DNA of 64,000 nt from Rhizobium leguminosarum (GCF_002953715.1 NZ_CP025013.1:682001-746000), one strand, 5' to 3'; positions 8,288-16,671 are shown, counted from the stretch's first letter. A program made the numbers and translations. The notes: generated by a model not told the origin, from the letters alone.

Positions 8288-9472
8288 TCATCCGTTGACG
8301 CTCCGAACAGTTGCAACGCTACCGCCGCCGGCAGTCCGGCGCGTGGCAAGCGCCTTGACCGAAAAGAGCGCGTAGATGATCAGCGGAAGGCAGGCGAGAT
8401 AGGATGTCCTGATGCCTGCATGTTCGGCAATTAAACCGAGCAGCGGCGGCGCCAGGAAGAAGACGACGAAGGTCATCTGGCCGAGAGCGGCGACGTTGAG
8501 ATACGCCGCGCGATCAGTACGCTGGGCCGCCGCCGAGACGGCGAGGGGATAGACCGCGCTGCAGCCGGCGCCCATCAAGGCGAAGCCCGCCAGTGCGACA
8601 TAGGCATGCGGTGCGCCCCAGACGGCGCAGATGCCAATCGCCGAAAGAACAAGCAGCATCGTGGCGACGGCCCGCGCGCCAAACCGATCGACCAGCGGAT
8701 CAACGAACAGGCGCGCCAGCGCCATGCAAAAGGTAAAGAGTGTCAATCCCAGTCCGCCGATGAAGGGCTCGACTGAAAACACGTCGCGCATATAGATCGC
8801 CGACCAGTCGATCCCGGCACCTTCGACGAGAAAGGCGGCGATGCCGATTACGCAGAGCGGCATTAGCCCCCAGGTAGGAAGCGCTACCGGCGGCGCCTTG
8901 CCTTCGTCCAAAGTGATCCGCGCTGGCGCATTGCGCATGCCGGCGATCGCCCAGATGCCGATGACAAGGACCACAACAAAGGTCACGGCGAGATGTAGCT
9001 GCATCGAGATACCGGCTTGGCGGACTACCGAAGAGACAAGCGCCGTGACGAAGAAGCCGAGGCTCCAGAAGCCATGGGCTCTGTTCATCACGCCGCGTCC
9101 CAGCTGCGCTTCGATGCGGTCGATCTCGACATTGAGATTGATCTCTAGCGCCCCGGCGAGCAGCCCTTCGACGAAAAGCAAACAGAATACGGCCGGCGCA
9201 GCACCGATCCATGGCACCAGCGACAGCAGCGCGGATGTGCCGAGAACTGTAATGAACGCCGTCGTCCGCGCGCCGAGCCGGGCGATCAAGGGCGAAGACA
9301 AAGTCAACGAAATCAAGGCGCCGATCGCAGCCCCTATCAACGTCAACCCAAGCTCGGACTTATCGACGCCAAGCGCAACCTGCAAATCCGGCATCCTCGA
9401 CAGCAGCGCCCCCAGCGACACGGCGAAGAGAAAGAAGCAGACATAGATCCGCTGCTGCGGCGCAATTTTCAT
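8288..9472 (-). CDS. MFS transporter (YbjJ/FucP-like)
   Basis: An inner-membrane carrier of 394 residues with about 12 predicted transmembrane helices in two six-helix halves, the usual major facilitator layout. The N-terminus (RIYVCFFLFAVSLGALLSRM) and a motif-A-like loop near LIARLGAR match the sugar permease-like branch that includes E. coli YbjJ. The second half repeats the pattern with FVDPLVDRFGAR. The start at 9472 has GGAG 7 bases upstream. No neighbouring enzyme points to a substrate. Export of a small metabolite or sugar is possible; direction and substrate are unknown. Confidence 0.85.
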   Translation of the reverse strand: MKIAPQQRIYVCFFLFAVSLGALLSRMPDLQVALGVDKSELGLTLIGAAIGALISLTLSSPLIARLGARTTAFITVLGTSALLSLVPWIGAAPAVFCLLFVEGLLAGALEINLNVEIDRIEAQLGRGVMNRAHGFWSLGFFVTALVSSVVRQAGISMQLHLAVTFVVVLVIGIWAIAGMRNAPARITLDEGKAPPVALPTWGLMPLCVIGIAAFLVEGAGIDWSAIYMRDVFSVEPFIGGLGLTLFTFCMALARLFVDPLVDRFGARAVATMLLVLSAIGICAVWGAPHAYVALAGFALMGAGCSAVYPLAVSAAAQRTDRAAYLNVAALGQMTFVVFFLAPPLLGLIAEHAGIRTSYLACLPLIIYALFSVKALATRRTAGGGSVATVRSVNG

Positions 9473-9955
9473 GATGCAACTCCGGGGATTGACGCTTCGA
9501 AGCAGAACAGCGCTTTTGGATCTGTGATGAATACCTCACAGGACCTGATATCCTGAACTTGCCGTACAAATCACCGACAGGCCCCGGCATGGCCGTTGAC
9601 GCCAAACTGCTCATGTGAGGAGGACGACACCGCCTCGCGCGACGATACCGTCGATATCGACCGCTCACTGGCACGGCCGGCCAGGCAAGCCATCTGCGCT
9701 GCGGTTCATCTGCGATGTGAGCGACGTGATGCCGCCGCCCGGGTCTGCCACGTCTGCCTGCCAGAACCTTCCACTTGGATTGCGGCCATCGCGTCCTGCC
9801 CCGGCTTTTGGTCGTGCCAGGCTCGCGCCGCCTGCAACGGCTTTGCCGTCCTCCACTTCGTTGCGGCCCTGCGGGTGCAGGCGCCGCTTGCCGCCTGGCT
9901 TTCGGACCGCCGTAGCAGGTCGCGATGGCCGCGACCTCGAAACGGAGGTTCCAAC
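9473..9955. other. GC-rich leader region before ardC
   Basis: About 480 bases separate the MFS and ardC starts. Frames are open on both strands but their composition is arginine/proline-rich and not protein-like. It is probably a long promoter/leader, of the same type as the regions before DUF736 and the genes at 15533 and 16004. Confidence 0.4.
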
Positions 9956-10876
9956 ATGAGCAGGCAACAATCCAATCAACGATCCGATATCTACAGCCGC
10001 ATCACCAGCAAGATCATCGCCGATCTCGAACAGGGTGTGCGGCCATGGACCAAACCCTGGACGACGGGACATGCGGCAAGTGAGGTCAGCCGGCCACTGC
10101 GCCACAACGGCCAAGCCTACACCGGGATCAATGTTCTGCTCCTCTGGTCCGAAGCCATCGCCCGCGGCTTTGCCTCATCACGCTGGATGACGTTTCGCCA
10201 GGCAATCGAACTCGGCGGCGGCGTCCGCAAGGGCGAAACCGGCACGACCATTGTCTTTGCCAGTTCGTTCATCCGCACCGAGACGACGGAAACAGGCACT
10301 GAGATCGAACAGGACATTCCATTCCTCAAGACCTACACGGTGTTCAACGCCGACCAGATCGCCGGTCTTAATGGCCGCTTTGATGAGATCGCACCTGCGC
10401 AGGACCCGATGAGCCGGATCGGCAATGCCGGCCGCTTCTTTGCCAACACCGGCGCACTGATCCGGCACGGAGGATCGGCTGCCTATTATGCCGCTCACCG
10501 TGATTACATCCAGATGCCATGCTTGGACGCCTTCCGGGACGATGCCTCCTATGTCGCCGTCCTCAGTCACGAGATGACGCACTGGACCGCCGCACCGCGA
10601 CGGCTTGATCGCGATCTCAGCCGCTATGCAAAAGACCGGAGCGAACGCGCCCGCGAAGAGCTGATTGCCGAACTCGGCAGCTGCTTTCTCTGCGCCGATC
10701 TTGGCATCGTCCCTGAGCTCGAACCACGCCCCGACCACGCAAGCTATCTCGATGGCTGGCTCAAGGTTCTCAGCCACGACAAGCGCGCCATCTTCTCGGC
10801 GGCAGCGCATGCGCAGCGGGCCGTCGACTACCTGCATTCCTTGCAGCCGGAGCTCGACGAGGAGGAGGCGGCGTGA
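9956..10876 (+). CDS. ardC: ArdC-family antirestriction protein / zincin-like metallopeptidase
   Basis: A 306-residue two-domain protein. The N-terminal part (residues about 5-130, DIYSRITSKIIADLEQGVRP then NGQAYTGINVLLLW) is the DUF1738/ArdC-N single-stranded-DNA-binding domain. The C-terminal part is a metallopeptidase-like fold with an intact HEMTH zinc motif near residue 205 and a downstream ELIAELGS segment supplying the third ligand. Family members on conjugative plasmids protect incoming single-stranded DNA from restriction. The start at 9956 has ACGGAGG about 7 bases upstream; open frame further upstream is not protein-like. Its place in the oriT-linked block fits a leading-region role. 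Confidence 0.88.
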   Translation: MSRQQSNQRSDIYSRITSKIIADLEQGVRPWTKPWTTGHAASEVSRPLRHNGQAYTGINVLLLWSEAIARGFASSRWMTFRQAIELGGGVRKGETGTTIVFASSFIRTETTETGTEIEQDIPFLKTYTVFNADQIAGLNGRFDEIAPAQDPMSRIGNAGRFFANTGALIRHGGSAAYYAAHRDYIQMPCLDAFRDDASYVAVLSHEMTHWTAAPRRLDRDLSRYAKDRSERAREELIAELGSCFLCADLGIVPELEPRPDHASYLDGWLKVLSHDKRAIFSAAAHAQRAVDYLHSLQPELDEEEAA

Positions 10877-10884
10877 GCCGTCTC

Positions 10885-11084
10885 TTCCTCAGCCATCCAG
10901 ACGGGGACCACTGCAGCGGCCGATAGCCTCGCGAGCTCTGTGTTTGCAGCGACCTCAGACGTTCGATCTCAGCGAGCGCCGCTGCCTTCATTTTGAACGG
11001 GCCGATATCGTGTCCTTCGGTATCGGGTAGCCAAGCGGGCAGGAACCACCATCTTCCAGCTCGGAAGCTCGAACTGCTTCTCAA
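10885..11084 (-). pseudogene. Possible frameshifted remnant downstream of the DUF1173 gene
   Basis: On the minus strand a coding-like stretch (GRWWFLPAWLPDTEGHDIGP, then KMKAAALAEIERLRSLQTQ) is preceded in another frame by LIIEKQFELPSWK. Joined by one frameshift they would make a plausible small protein. No ribosome site or family is recognised, so this is tentative. Confidence 0.25.
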
Positions 11085-11128
11085 TGATCAGATCCCCTCG
11101 TCGGCACGGCAAAACAAGACTTTTCGCT

Positions 11129-12319
11129 TCAGGGGAGCCTCGGCATCTCCCCCTCTGTAACGTGCCAGATCCAGGGTGTGATTTCCGGTCTTGCCTCGAT
11201 CATCTCAGCCAGCGCATTCTCGAAATCTTCGCTGGCGCCGGGAGGCACGATGAACATTGCAACGGGAGCCGGGCGTTGTTCCGGCAGGGTGACAGAAACG
11301 ACCGGTTGCTCGCGGGATAGATTGAAACGCAGGCCTTTCACGCTCTTTCGCTTCAGCCTTGAAAGCCGTTCCAGGAGATGTTGCTCATGGATGCTCTCGA
11401 ACGGAATCCAGTTCTCGTTGACCACCATCATGGCGATCTCCTCGATGGATGCGATCCCCGCGTCTGATATCCCGAAGGTCGCAATGATGATCAGATGGAA
11501 GTCCTCGCTCGATCGCCAGAGCTCAAGCTCCGTTTCGTATCTGGCGCCCAACCGCTTCCATGTTCCTTCCTCGATTATGAAGGGGAAGGGGAGGTGGCGG
11601 ACGACGATTTTCCGGCTGCCGCGGGCTGCGGCGAAGTCCTTGACCTCCGCCACGGTCACCATCAGCTTCCGCGGCCCTGGGCCGGAGGCGTGGGCACCGG
11701 CAAGCGCAGCCGCCCGCCGCGTCGCTATACCCTCTCGGTCCTCCTGATGAAACACTTCCGGTACGAACAGGATGTCACTTAACAGGCCCCCTTGCGCGGT
11801 CATCTGCAAGGCGGCGTTGACGACGCTTGCTCGGACGCGGCCCCAACCGCGTTTGCCCGTCCACGACGAGCGCCATTCCGTCAGTTCCCCTGCCTCCCAG
11901 AGATAATGCAGGACGGCGCGCAACGAGAGCTTCTTTGTCTCGTTGCGCAGCGCGGTCTCAGACGCGTGCGTTGAGAGTGCTGGCGTGTTTCGAACTCCCT
12001 TCTTTGTCAGAGGAAAATCGAGCTTCAGGGCGGCTTTCCCACTTGCGTCGATATGGATCGCGCTGCCGATCAAAGACCCAAGGCCCGATAGCTCGTAGGG
12101 CGGCTCATAGGAAGGGCAGGCGGGGTGATGACTATGCCCCGAAAGCGGCATGCGCTTGATGACATAGAGATCGTCGACGTGTGCGATGTACATGGCAAGC
12201 GGCGGGTCTTGGCATCGGCAAAATGGCCGTAGCCTCTGCGCGTAAGCGTGTTCGAGCCGAGATGGAAGCTCGGGAGCGTCTTCATCAAACGCCTGCTCGC
12301 CAATCAAAAACTGTCGCAC
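11129..12319 (-). CDS. DUF1173 family plasmid protein
   Basis: A 396-residue protein of the DUF1173 family, common on conjugative elements of proteobacteria and of unknown function. Family landmarks are the cysteine/histidine-bearing N-terminal region (RPFCRCQDPPLAMYI, then HHPACPSYEPPYELSGLGS) and the long alpha/beta C-terminal part. The CRC...C spacing could bind zinc. The frame is open to an ATG at 12382, but that ATG sits inside the promoter palindrome. Homology begins at VRQFLIGEQAF, so I place the start at the GTG at 12319, with a weak GAGAG site before it. It is divergent from the DUF2493 remnant. Confidence 0.75.
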   Translation of the reverse strand: MRQFLIGEQAFDEDAPELPSRLEHAYAQRLRPFCRCQDPPLAMYIAHVDDLYVIKRMPLSGHSHHPACPSYEPPYELSGLGSLIGSAIHIDASGKAALKLDFPLTKKGVRNTPALSTHASETALRNETKKLSLRAVLHYLWEAGELTEWRSSWTGKRGWGRVRASVVNAALQMTAQGGLLSDILFVPEVFHQEDREGIATRRAAALAGAHASGPGPRKLMVTVAEVKDFAAARGSRKIVVRHLPFPFIIEEGTWKRLGARYETELELWRSSEDFHLIIIATFGISDAGIASIEEIAMMVVNENWIPFESIHEQHLLERLSRLKRKSVKGLRFNLSREQPVVSVTLPEQRPAPVAMFIVPPGASEDFENALAEMIEARPEITPWIWHVTEGEMPRLP

Positions 12320-12380
12320 ATCGCTCTCATGAACATCTTTTGCTGAACCGGTGCGAAGATGTAGCACGGGCCCCCGTATC

Positions 12381-12404
12381 ATACTATCGTAAAATAGTTA
12401 GTAT
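12381..12404 (-). promoter_or_regulatory. Palindromic operator/promoter of the DUF1173 gene
   Basis: An imperfect 24-base palindrome (ATACTA...TAGTAT arms) contains GTAAAATAG at its centre. Read on the minus strand it gives CTATTTTAC, then GATAGTATGAT, close to CTATTTTAC...GATAGTATAAT in front of traC (20278-20312). TATGAT would serve as the -10 box. Confidence 0.45.
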
Positions 12405-12430
12405 ATTGGCGATGACGCTGCGCGCCTAGA

Positions 12431-12679
12431 AGCGCAAGGGTGGTGCGCCGAGCGCATCGCCGCCTGCTGGGCCGAGCCTCGCAGGGTGACGCAGATTGCC
12501 TTCAAGCCGAACTGGGCGAAGCACGCCAAGGCTGCTCCCTTCCGGCGCAATGACGAGATGCTCTCGATCTGCCGACTGGCGTCATCATTTTTCCCGGCTC
12601 CGGCATCACAGGCAATCTCGCCGACAAGGCACGCCGGCTCGGCATTCCGGTCTGGCAAGCCGCGGAGGATGGCGCGTGA
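12431..12679 (+). pseudogene. DUF2493 (SLOG-like) protein remnant with frameshift
   Basis: Two frames together encode the C-terminal part of a DUF2493 protein, a nucleotide-binding SLOG-superfamily group common on plasmids. The first frame gives AERIAACWAEPRRVTQIAFK, then PNWAKHAKAAPFRRNDEML. The second gives DLPTGVIIFPGSGITGNLAD and a normal end at 12679. The shift falls near 12561, and two extra bases in CTCTCGAT would explain it. The N-terminal part is absent and no start is present. The gene is inactive by frameshift and truncation. Confidence 0.6.
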
Positions 12680-12720
12680 GCGTCGTTTCCTCCGTGCGGG
12701 GAAAAGCCGGATGGTAATGA

Positions 12721-12750
12721 GATCGCGTCGCAGGTTGCGGCGACGCGATC
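12721..12750. terminator. Strong hairpin downstream of the RES toxin gene
   Basis: A perfect 11-base-pair stem (GATCGCGTCGC / GCGACGCGATC) with an 8-base loop lies 10 bases past the toxin stop. It has only a weak T-tract, so it may end transcription or protect the 3' end. Confidence 0.5.
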
Positions 12751-12759
12751 AGGGCTCGT

Positions 12760-13266
12760 TCATGTCGTGGGTGGATGCAACCGTGTATCGAGGGCAAAAG
12801 CCTCCTGGAACTTCAGCGCATAGGCGCCCGTCGCGCCGCCCGCCAGAAAAATCAGGTTCCAGCTATGCGGCGAGACCGCGCACGGAATCGCGACGAAACG
12901 ATGCTGTCGAAGCAGATCGTCTCCGAAGGCTTGTTGTCCCGCGCCCGGAATGCCCGGGCGTAGCCAGTTGGGATTGGGAACACTTCCCGGATCGACAACG
13001 TGGACATCCCCGGCATCGGCAATGACAGCTGCCGTCATCATATGCGCCACGGTGTCGAGCGCCCGGAACCCCTTGTGGACCGCAACTTCAAGGATCGCCG
13101 TCGCGGGATCGAGCGAGCAGTAGACCGCGTGAATCCCCTTGCTGTTCCAGCGGCCGCCAACCCGATAGGCGCCCTCCCCGCTATCCCATGTCGGCGCATG
13201 GACAGCCTGATCGAGCCGCCACGCGACCAGCTCGGTCCCGCCAAGCGCGATCGGCAAAAGGGTCAT
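12760..13266 (-). CDS. RES-domain toxin
   Basis: A 168-residue RES-family toxin. Characterised members cleave or phosphorolyse NAD+, stopping growth by draining the cofactor. The defining Arg-Glu-Ser region is visible as GGRWNSKGIHAVYCSLDPAT followed by AILEVAVH. The gene is second in a two-gene unit, overlapping its antitoxin by four bases (ATGA), the standard Xre-RES arrangement. A strong hairpin follows. The catalytic residues look intact, so activity is expected. Plasmid maintenance or phage response are the usual suggestions for such modules; neither can be told from sequence. Confidence 0.88.
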   Translation of the reverse strand: MTLLPIALGGTELVAWRLDQAVHAPTWDSGEGAYRVGGRWNSKGIHAVYCSLDPATAILEVAVHKGFRALDTVAHMMTAAVIADAGDVHVVDPGSVPNPNWLRPGIPGAGQQAFGDDLLRQHRFVAIPCAVSPHSWNLIFLAGGATGAYALKFQEAFALDTRLHPPTT

Positions 13267-13745
13267 GCATATACGCCGTATTCCAGGCGATCGAGATGAT
13301 CCTCGACAAGCTCGACGCCGGCGGGCGTTCCGAGAAGATCGATCGGGCGGCGTTGGTCAAGCCCGACCGCGGGACGCTCCAGCCATTGTTCGGCTTCTGC
13401 CTGCGATCCGAAGATATCCGTTGCCTTTGCGAGGATCTCGGCAAATTTCCACGCGCGGCCGCTCTGTTCCTGGCTGAGCGGCTTGGAAGGCGTGTCCTTC
13501 CGCCGCTGCCAGGTGCGCAAGCTCATGCCCACCGCCTTTTCAAGGGACTCATTCTTGGCGATGACAACGAGATTGCCGACAAGGTAATCCAGCGCCGAGG
13601 CAGGCAGACCATGCAGAAGCAACTCATGCGCGTCGAGCGCGTTGGTCAGGCGACGCGACAGAATGCGCGAGCCGCCGAGCAGTGCTTCAATCTTTTGCAG
13701 TTCACCGCCTGCTGCTAAGGAGGGTGCTTTTGCGGCGATGGCCAT
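13263..13745 (-). CDS. Xre/MbcA/ParS-type antitoxin of the RES module
   Basis: A 160-residue DUF2384-type antitoxin. An N-terminal Xre-like helix-turn-helix region (VIAKNESLEKAVGMSLRTWQ, about residues 61-80, then RRKDTPSKPLSQEQS) is followed by the C-terminal toxin-binding domain (DIFGSQAEAEQWLERPAVGL, then IDLLGTPAGVELVEDHLDRL). This LGT...VEDHLxR ending is characteristic of antitoxins paired with RES toxins. A GGAGAAAG site precedes the start. Paired direct repeats 21 bases apart lie just upstream (13761-13791) and are probably its operator for autoregulation. Confidence 0.88.
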   Translation of the reverse strand: MAIAAKAPSLAAGGELQKIEALLGGSRILSRRLTNALDAHELLLHGLPASALDYLVGNLVVIAKNESLEKAVGMSLRTWQRRKDTPSKPLSQEQSGRAWKFAEILAKATDIFGSQAEAEQWLERPAVGLDQRRPIDLLGTPAGVELVEDHLDRLEYGVYA

Positions 13746-13760
13746 GATCTTTCTCCTGCG

Positions 13761-13791
13761 TCATCTGTCGTTCCTTATATGTCATGTGTCG
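13761..13791. promoter_or_regulatory. Direct repeat upstream of the RES/Xre pair
   Basis: TCATCTGTCG (13761-13770) recurs as TCATGTGTCG (13782-13791), 21 bases or two helical turns apart, with an AT-rich TATAAG stretch between them on the transcribed strand. This suits cooperative binding of the Xre antitoxin over its promoter. Confidence 0.5.
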
Positions 13792-13972
13792 CGATCAATT
13801 TCAAGGATCGAGGGGCGCATCCGGCGTATTCGCCGGACCGGGCTCTATTTCGCCGGCGAGCCGGCTCCACGAAGCCTGCGGTGCAGTCTTCGCGCCTGAA
13901 GGCGTGACGATCCTTTGCGCGGCGACTACCGCGCTGTTCTAAGACGGGAACGAGCGGATATGCATCGCGCGA

Positions 13973-14245
13973 TCAGATCGGATCTCCGATGACATAGCAG
14001 CCTCGGTCCGGCCTATAGCCCTTCCGACGTTTCCGGCGTGCAAGATCGAGAAAATGCACCATGGCTTCCCGTTCGGTCCCGAACACGTCGGTCCTTTCAC
14101 CACCACGCCTGCCGATCCGCCCCCAGCTTCGAACGACCGCGGTATCGCCGAACAAGGTCGGCTGGATCGCGAGCATATAATAGCGCGCCATGTTGCGGCT
14201 GGCATCGATGCGCTGGCAGTAGAGGTGGAACGACATTCGGCTCAT
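13973..14245 (-). CDS. WGR-domain protein
   Basis: A 90-residue protein consisting almost entirely of a WGR domain. Its signature Trp-Gly-Arg is visible in VVRSWGRIGRRGGERTDVFG, followed by the FLDLARRKRRKGYRPDRGCY helix-strand end. WGR modules bind nucleic acid or DNA ends in PARPs and some bacterial proteins. Stand-alone copies are frequent on rhizobial plasmids. In-frame ATGs at 14257, 14245 and 14236 all have poor ribosome sites; I favour 14245, where AGGA lies 12 bases upstream. No partner gene is adjacent. Confidence 0.75.
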   Translation of the reverse strand: MSRMSFHLYCQRIDASRNMARYYMLAIQPTLFGDTAVVRSWGRIGRRGGERTDVFGTEREAMVHFLDLARRKRRKGYRPDRGCYVIGDPI

Positions 14246-14891
14246 GCCGGGAATCATTCCTGTAGGGACCGACCCTGTCCAACGAGAGTTTTGAATCCTT
14301 TGCAGCCGATGGATTCCGTTTTGTGATGTATTGGCACGTCAGGGGCCGGTGAAGAGCACCCGACCAAGCCGGTCCCAATCGATCAGGGTGGCCCGGGCGC
14401 TGACGGTTGGATCTCCGGTGGAATACTGTCGGATACGTCAATCGGGGCCAGGGCGAGTCGACGAAGGATCACGTATTCGACCCCTCGAGCGAACAACTCC
14501 ACCCGGCATTGCCCCGCGGCCTGCAGGGAGCGCTGCAATCAACGCGCCGATCCCGCCGGACGACAACGTATGATGGGAGCAACTGGCGGGCGCTTCTCGC
14601 CTGCGGTTAGGAGCGGGCGAGGGCTTTGCGCAGAATGGCGCCGGGCATTCCAAGGGCCTGTAGCCCACTCTCGCACGGTGCCAGCACCGGGCGGCCATAG
14701 CGGTTTGTCCCGTCCTTCGGTCGCAATCCGGGGCCATTCCCGTTCTCCATGTCGCCTTTCTAAGGGACCGGCCGCCATCAGCGTCAACCCGCAAGGGGTT
14801 CCCCTGCGCTGCGCTCCGGTGACGCCTGCGGCTCGGCCCCTTCTTCGGGCGCCATCGGGAATGGTCCCGAGCAACCGAAGGAGACAGTACC
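14246..14891. other. Long GC-rich non-coding stretch and DUF736 leader
   Basis: About 645 bases without a credible gene. Frames on both strands are arginine/proline-rich. The last 130 bases form GC-rich hairpins (for example AACCC-GCAA-GGGTT near 14791-14807) directly before DUF736, like the leaders at 15253-15532 and 15692-16003. Confidence 0.4.
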
Positions 14892-15215
14892 ATGGCCACC
14901 ACGATCGCAACCCTCACCGCAAAGAGCGACGGCACCCTCGAAGGCATCTTTGCCACCATCCGGGTCAACGCCCCGATCGCCATCGTCCCGAATGACAGCA
15001 AGACGAGCGATGAAGCACCCGACTACCGCATCATCCACCGCAAGACCGGCTTCGAGATCGGCGCGGGCTGGAACCGCATCGCCCGCCTGACCGGCGAGGA
15101 ATACCTCTCGGTAAAGCTGGAGGCTCCGGAGATCGGCGTGATCTTCGGCAACCTCGCACAAGCCCCCGGGGGTGAGCCGAACCGCAAGGTCATCCTCTGG
15201 AACAACCCGAACTGA
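14892..15215 (+). CDS. DUF736 family plasmid protein
   Basis: A 107-residue DUF736 protein. This family is near-universal on alphaproteobacterial conjugative plasmids and islands, and its function is not established. It is recognised by the N-terminal pattern (GTLEGIFATIRVNAPIAIVP), DYRIIHRKTGFEIGAGWNRI and the C-terminal YLSVKLEAPEIGVIFGNL. It is predicted to be all-beta and soluble. The start has AAGGAG 10 bases upstream. A GC-rich structured leader precedes it and a terminator follows (15225-15252), so it is a single-gene unit. Its neighbours ArdC and WGR suggest expression on entry into a new host, which is inference. Confidence 0.85.
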   Translation: MATTIATLTAKSDGTLEGIFATIRVNAPIAIVPNDSKTSDEAPDYRIIHRKTGFEIGAGWNRIARLTGEEYLSVKLEAPEIGVIFGNLAQAPGGEPNRKVILWNNPN

Positions 15216-15224
15216 ATGATGAGC

Positions 15225-15252
15225 AGCCGGCTCCGAGCGATCGGGGCCGGCT
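15225..15252 (+). terminator. Terminator after DUF736
   Basis: A 10-base-pair stem with one G-T pair (AGCCGGCTCC / GGGGCCGGCT) and an 8-base loop, followed by TTTC, begins 9 bases after the DUF736 stop. Confidence 0.6.
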
Positions 15253-15386
15253 TTCACAGTGATAGCACCTGAGGCGGCCGGCTTTGCCTGCCGCCTGTTT
15301 TCTGGTGCCAAACGAAACGTGGATTGTCTGCTCAGATTGCCAAGTCTGCCATGAGGACCGTGCCGCCTCAAGGTCGCGCGGCCCCT

Positions 15387-15431
15387 CCAATTTTGGCTCC
15401 ACTGCGGTTCCCTCCGCTCCAACAAAATCGG
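15387..15431 (+). promoter_or_regulatory. Leader hairpin, copy 1 (CCAATTTTG / CAAAATCGG)
   Basis: The arms CCAATTTTG (15387-15395) and CAAAATCGG (15423-15431) can pair. They lie in the GC-rich 280-base leader of the small gene at 15533. The same arms recur at 15887-15914 before the next gene. AT-rich arms inside a GC-rich region that are kept twice suggest a functional RNA element or operator. Confidence 0.4.
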
Positions 15432-15532
15432 CACCTCCGCGCGCCGGCTCCGCCGGTCGCTGACGCGAACCTTGACTCGCCCCGATCCTCATGACCGCCG
15501 GCGTCATCTTTCACGTCAACAAGGAGATGACG

Positions 15533-15691
15533 ATGACGAACGAAAACGCCTTCAACATCGAATGCACCATCGAGGAACTGCGCCTTGAAGCCAGAGAAGC
15601 ACCGACCGCCGAGGAGCGGCGCCTCATCGAGGCTGAGCTGGAAGCCGCGCGCGCCGAACTTGCAAAACAGACTGGAGAGGGGTTGCCGTAA
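15533..15691 (+). CDS. Small charged plasmid protein, unknown function
   Basis: A 52-residue acidic helical protein (IECTIEELRLEAREAPTAEE, then RRLIEAELEAARAELAKQT), mostly one coiled-coil-like helix. The second ATG at 15533 is favoured because AAGGAG lies exactly 6 bases upstream; the ATG at 15527 would touch the ribosome site. I do not recognise a named family, though short genes of this kind are common beside DUF736 on rhizobial plasmids. It is flanked by long leaders on both sides and appears to be its own transcription unit. Confidence 0.6.
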   Translation: MTNENAFNIECTIEELRLEAREAPTAEERRLIEAELEAARAELAKQTGEGLP

Positions 15692-15886
15692 GGCGGCTCT
15701 TTCTCACTGTACACCGAGGCAGCCAGGCCGGATCGACCGGCCCGTCCGCCTGTGAGGGTTCCCCTCGACATCCCTGCCGGCTGACGCCAGAAACGGTCGC
15801 AACCCCTTTGGGGTCGCGGGTCTCTTCTCTCTCTGACGTCCAATATTACTCCAGCAAATCCGGCGTCAAGGACGGCGCGGTCTCCC

Positions 15887-15914
15887 CCAATTTTGCCGCA
15901 AGCGACAAAATCGG
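15887..15914 (+). promoter_or_regulatory. Leader hairpin, copy 2 (CCAATTTTG / CAAAATCGG)
   Basis: The same arms as at 15387-15431 but with a 10-base loop. They are followed by a second GC stem (CCGCGG repeats at 15931-15942) and lie 117 bases before the gene at 16004. The leader also carries an ACCCC-TTT-GGGGT hairpin near 15808-15820. Confidence 0.4.
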
Positions 15915-16003
15915 TTCCCCCGCTCGCAAGCCGCGGTCCGCGGTCCTTGACCCCTCTGTGCCAGGGAGTGGCCGATCTCCGTCATCAAGAAGGAGATTAC
16001 ATT

Positions 16004-16477
16004 ATGACAACCGATCAGAACCTCATGCTCTACGCCAAGCTTGCCGGTTTTCGGCTCGTCGTCGTCGCAAACCGCTTCGGTTGCGACAGCGGTTTCTCGC
16101 AAGAACTTCACGACCGCCTGGTTTTGGGGCTCGATGCGGCAATCGCGCGGATCCAGGTAATGATGGCATTGGAACGACGTGTTCTCACCGGAGAGGATGA
16201 ATTCGCCGAATATCAGATGCAGGGCGAGAACGAGATTTTTGGGCGCTTCACCATCAATTTGCTTAACGAGCTAGAAATTGATTTCGACACACATGAATAC
16301 CGCATCAACGACGGCGGCGACTGGATCAACGCTTTGACGGCGGATGCGGGTGGGGTCGAGGTCCGGTTTCCGACATTGGTTGGGTTGACCGACGAAGAAT
16401 TCGGTTCACTGGCATCGATTATTAAGGATATCACGCTGGCAACTGGCATCCCCGTTCATGCAGTGCGCGCCATTTGA
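16004..16477 (+). CDS. Conserved-looking plasmid protein of unknown function
   Basis: A 157-residue soluble protein. The start at 16004 has AAGGAG 8 bases upstream. It is rich in acidic residues, with a helical N-terminal half (ELHDRLVLGLDAAIARIQVM) and a mixed C-terminal half (RINDGGDWINALTADAGGVE). No transmembrane segment, signal peptide or catalytic motif is visible. I do not recognise the family. It sits behind the second CCAATTTTG leader and ends in a clear terminator (16507-16532), so it is a single-gene unit. The acidic composition would allow a DNA-mimic antirestriction role, but nothing specific shows it. Confidence 0.65.
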   Translation: MTTDQNLMLYAKLAGFRLVVVANRFGCDSGFSQELHDRLVLGLDAAIARIQVMMALERRVLTGEDEFAEYQMQGENEIFGRFTINLLNELEIDFDTHEYRINDGGDWINALTADAGGVEVRFPTLVGLTDEEFGSLASIIKDITLATGIPVHAVRAI

Positions 16478-16506
16478 TCCTCGTGGTAAAGGCGCTTCAG
16501 ATGCTG

Positions 16507-16532
16507 AGAGGCGGCGGACGACGGCCGCCTCT
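16507..16532 (+). terminator. Terminator after the 16004 gene
   Basis: A perfect 9-base-pair stem (AGAGGCGGC / GCCGCCTCT) with an 8-base loop followed by ATTT, 30 bases past the stop. Confidence 0.65.
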
Positions 16533-16645
16533 ATTTGGCGATGGCCTCAGTCGTTTTGAGCTGAGCGGCAACGGCGGGACGCCGCAATTCCCTTCCAGGC
16601 GAGGCGCAACACCTCAAACCAGCAAATTTGCAGCATTGTTGGAAA

Positions 16646-16671
16646 TGCTGTATATTGCAACAAATACAGCA
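16646..16671. promoter_or_regulatory. Operator palindrome of the Phd/PemK-like pair
   Basis: A perfect 8-base inverted repeat (TGCTGTAT / ATACAGCA, 10-base spacer) lies 14 bases before the antitoxin start, in AT-rich promoter-like sequence. It is the probable binding site of the Phd-type antitoxin. Confidence 0.6.

Noticed and set aside
14438..15001. Minus-strand ORF of 187 codons over the DUF736 leader
   Set aside because: Arginine/proline-rich composition typical of GC-rich antisense; it overlaps the DUF736 start.
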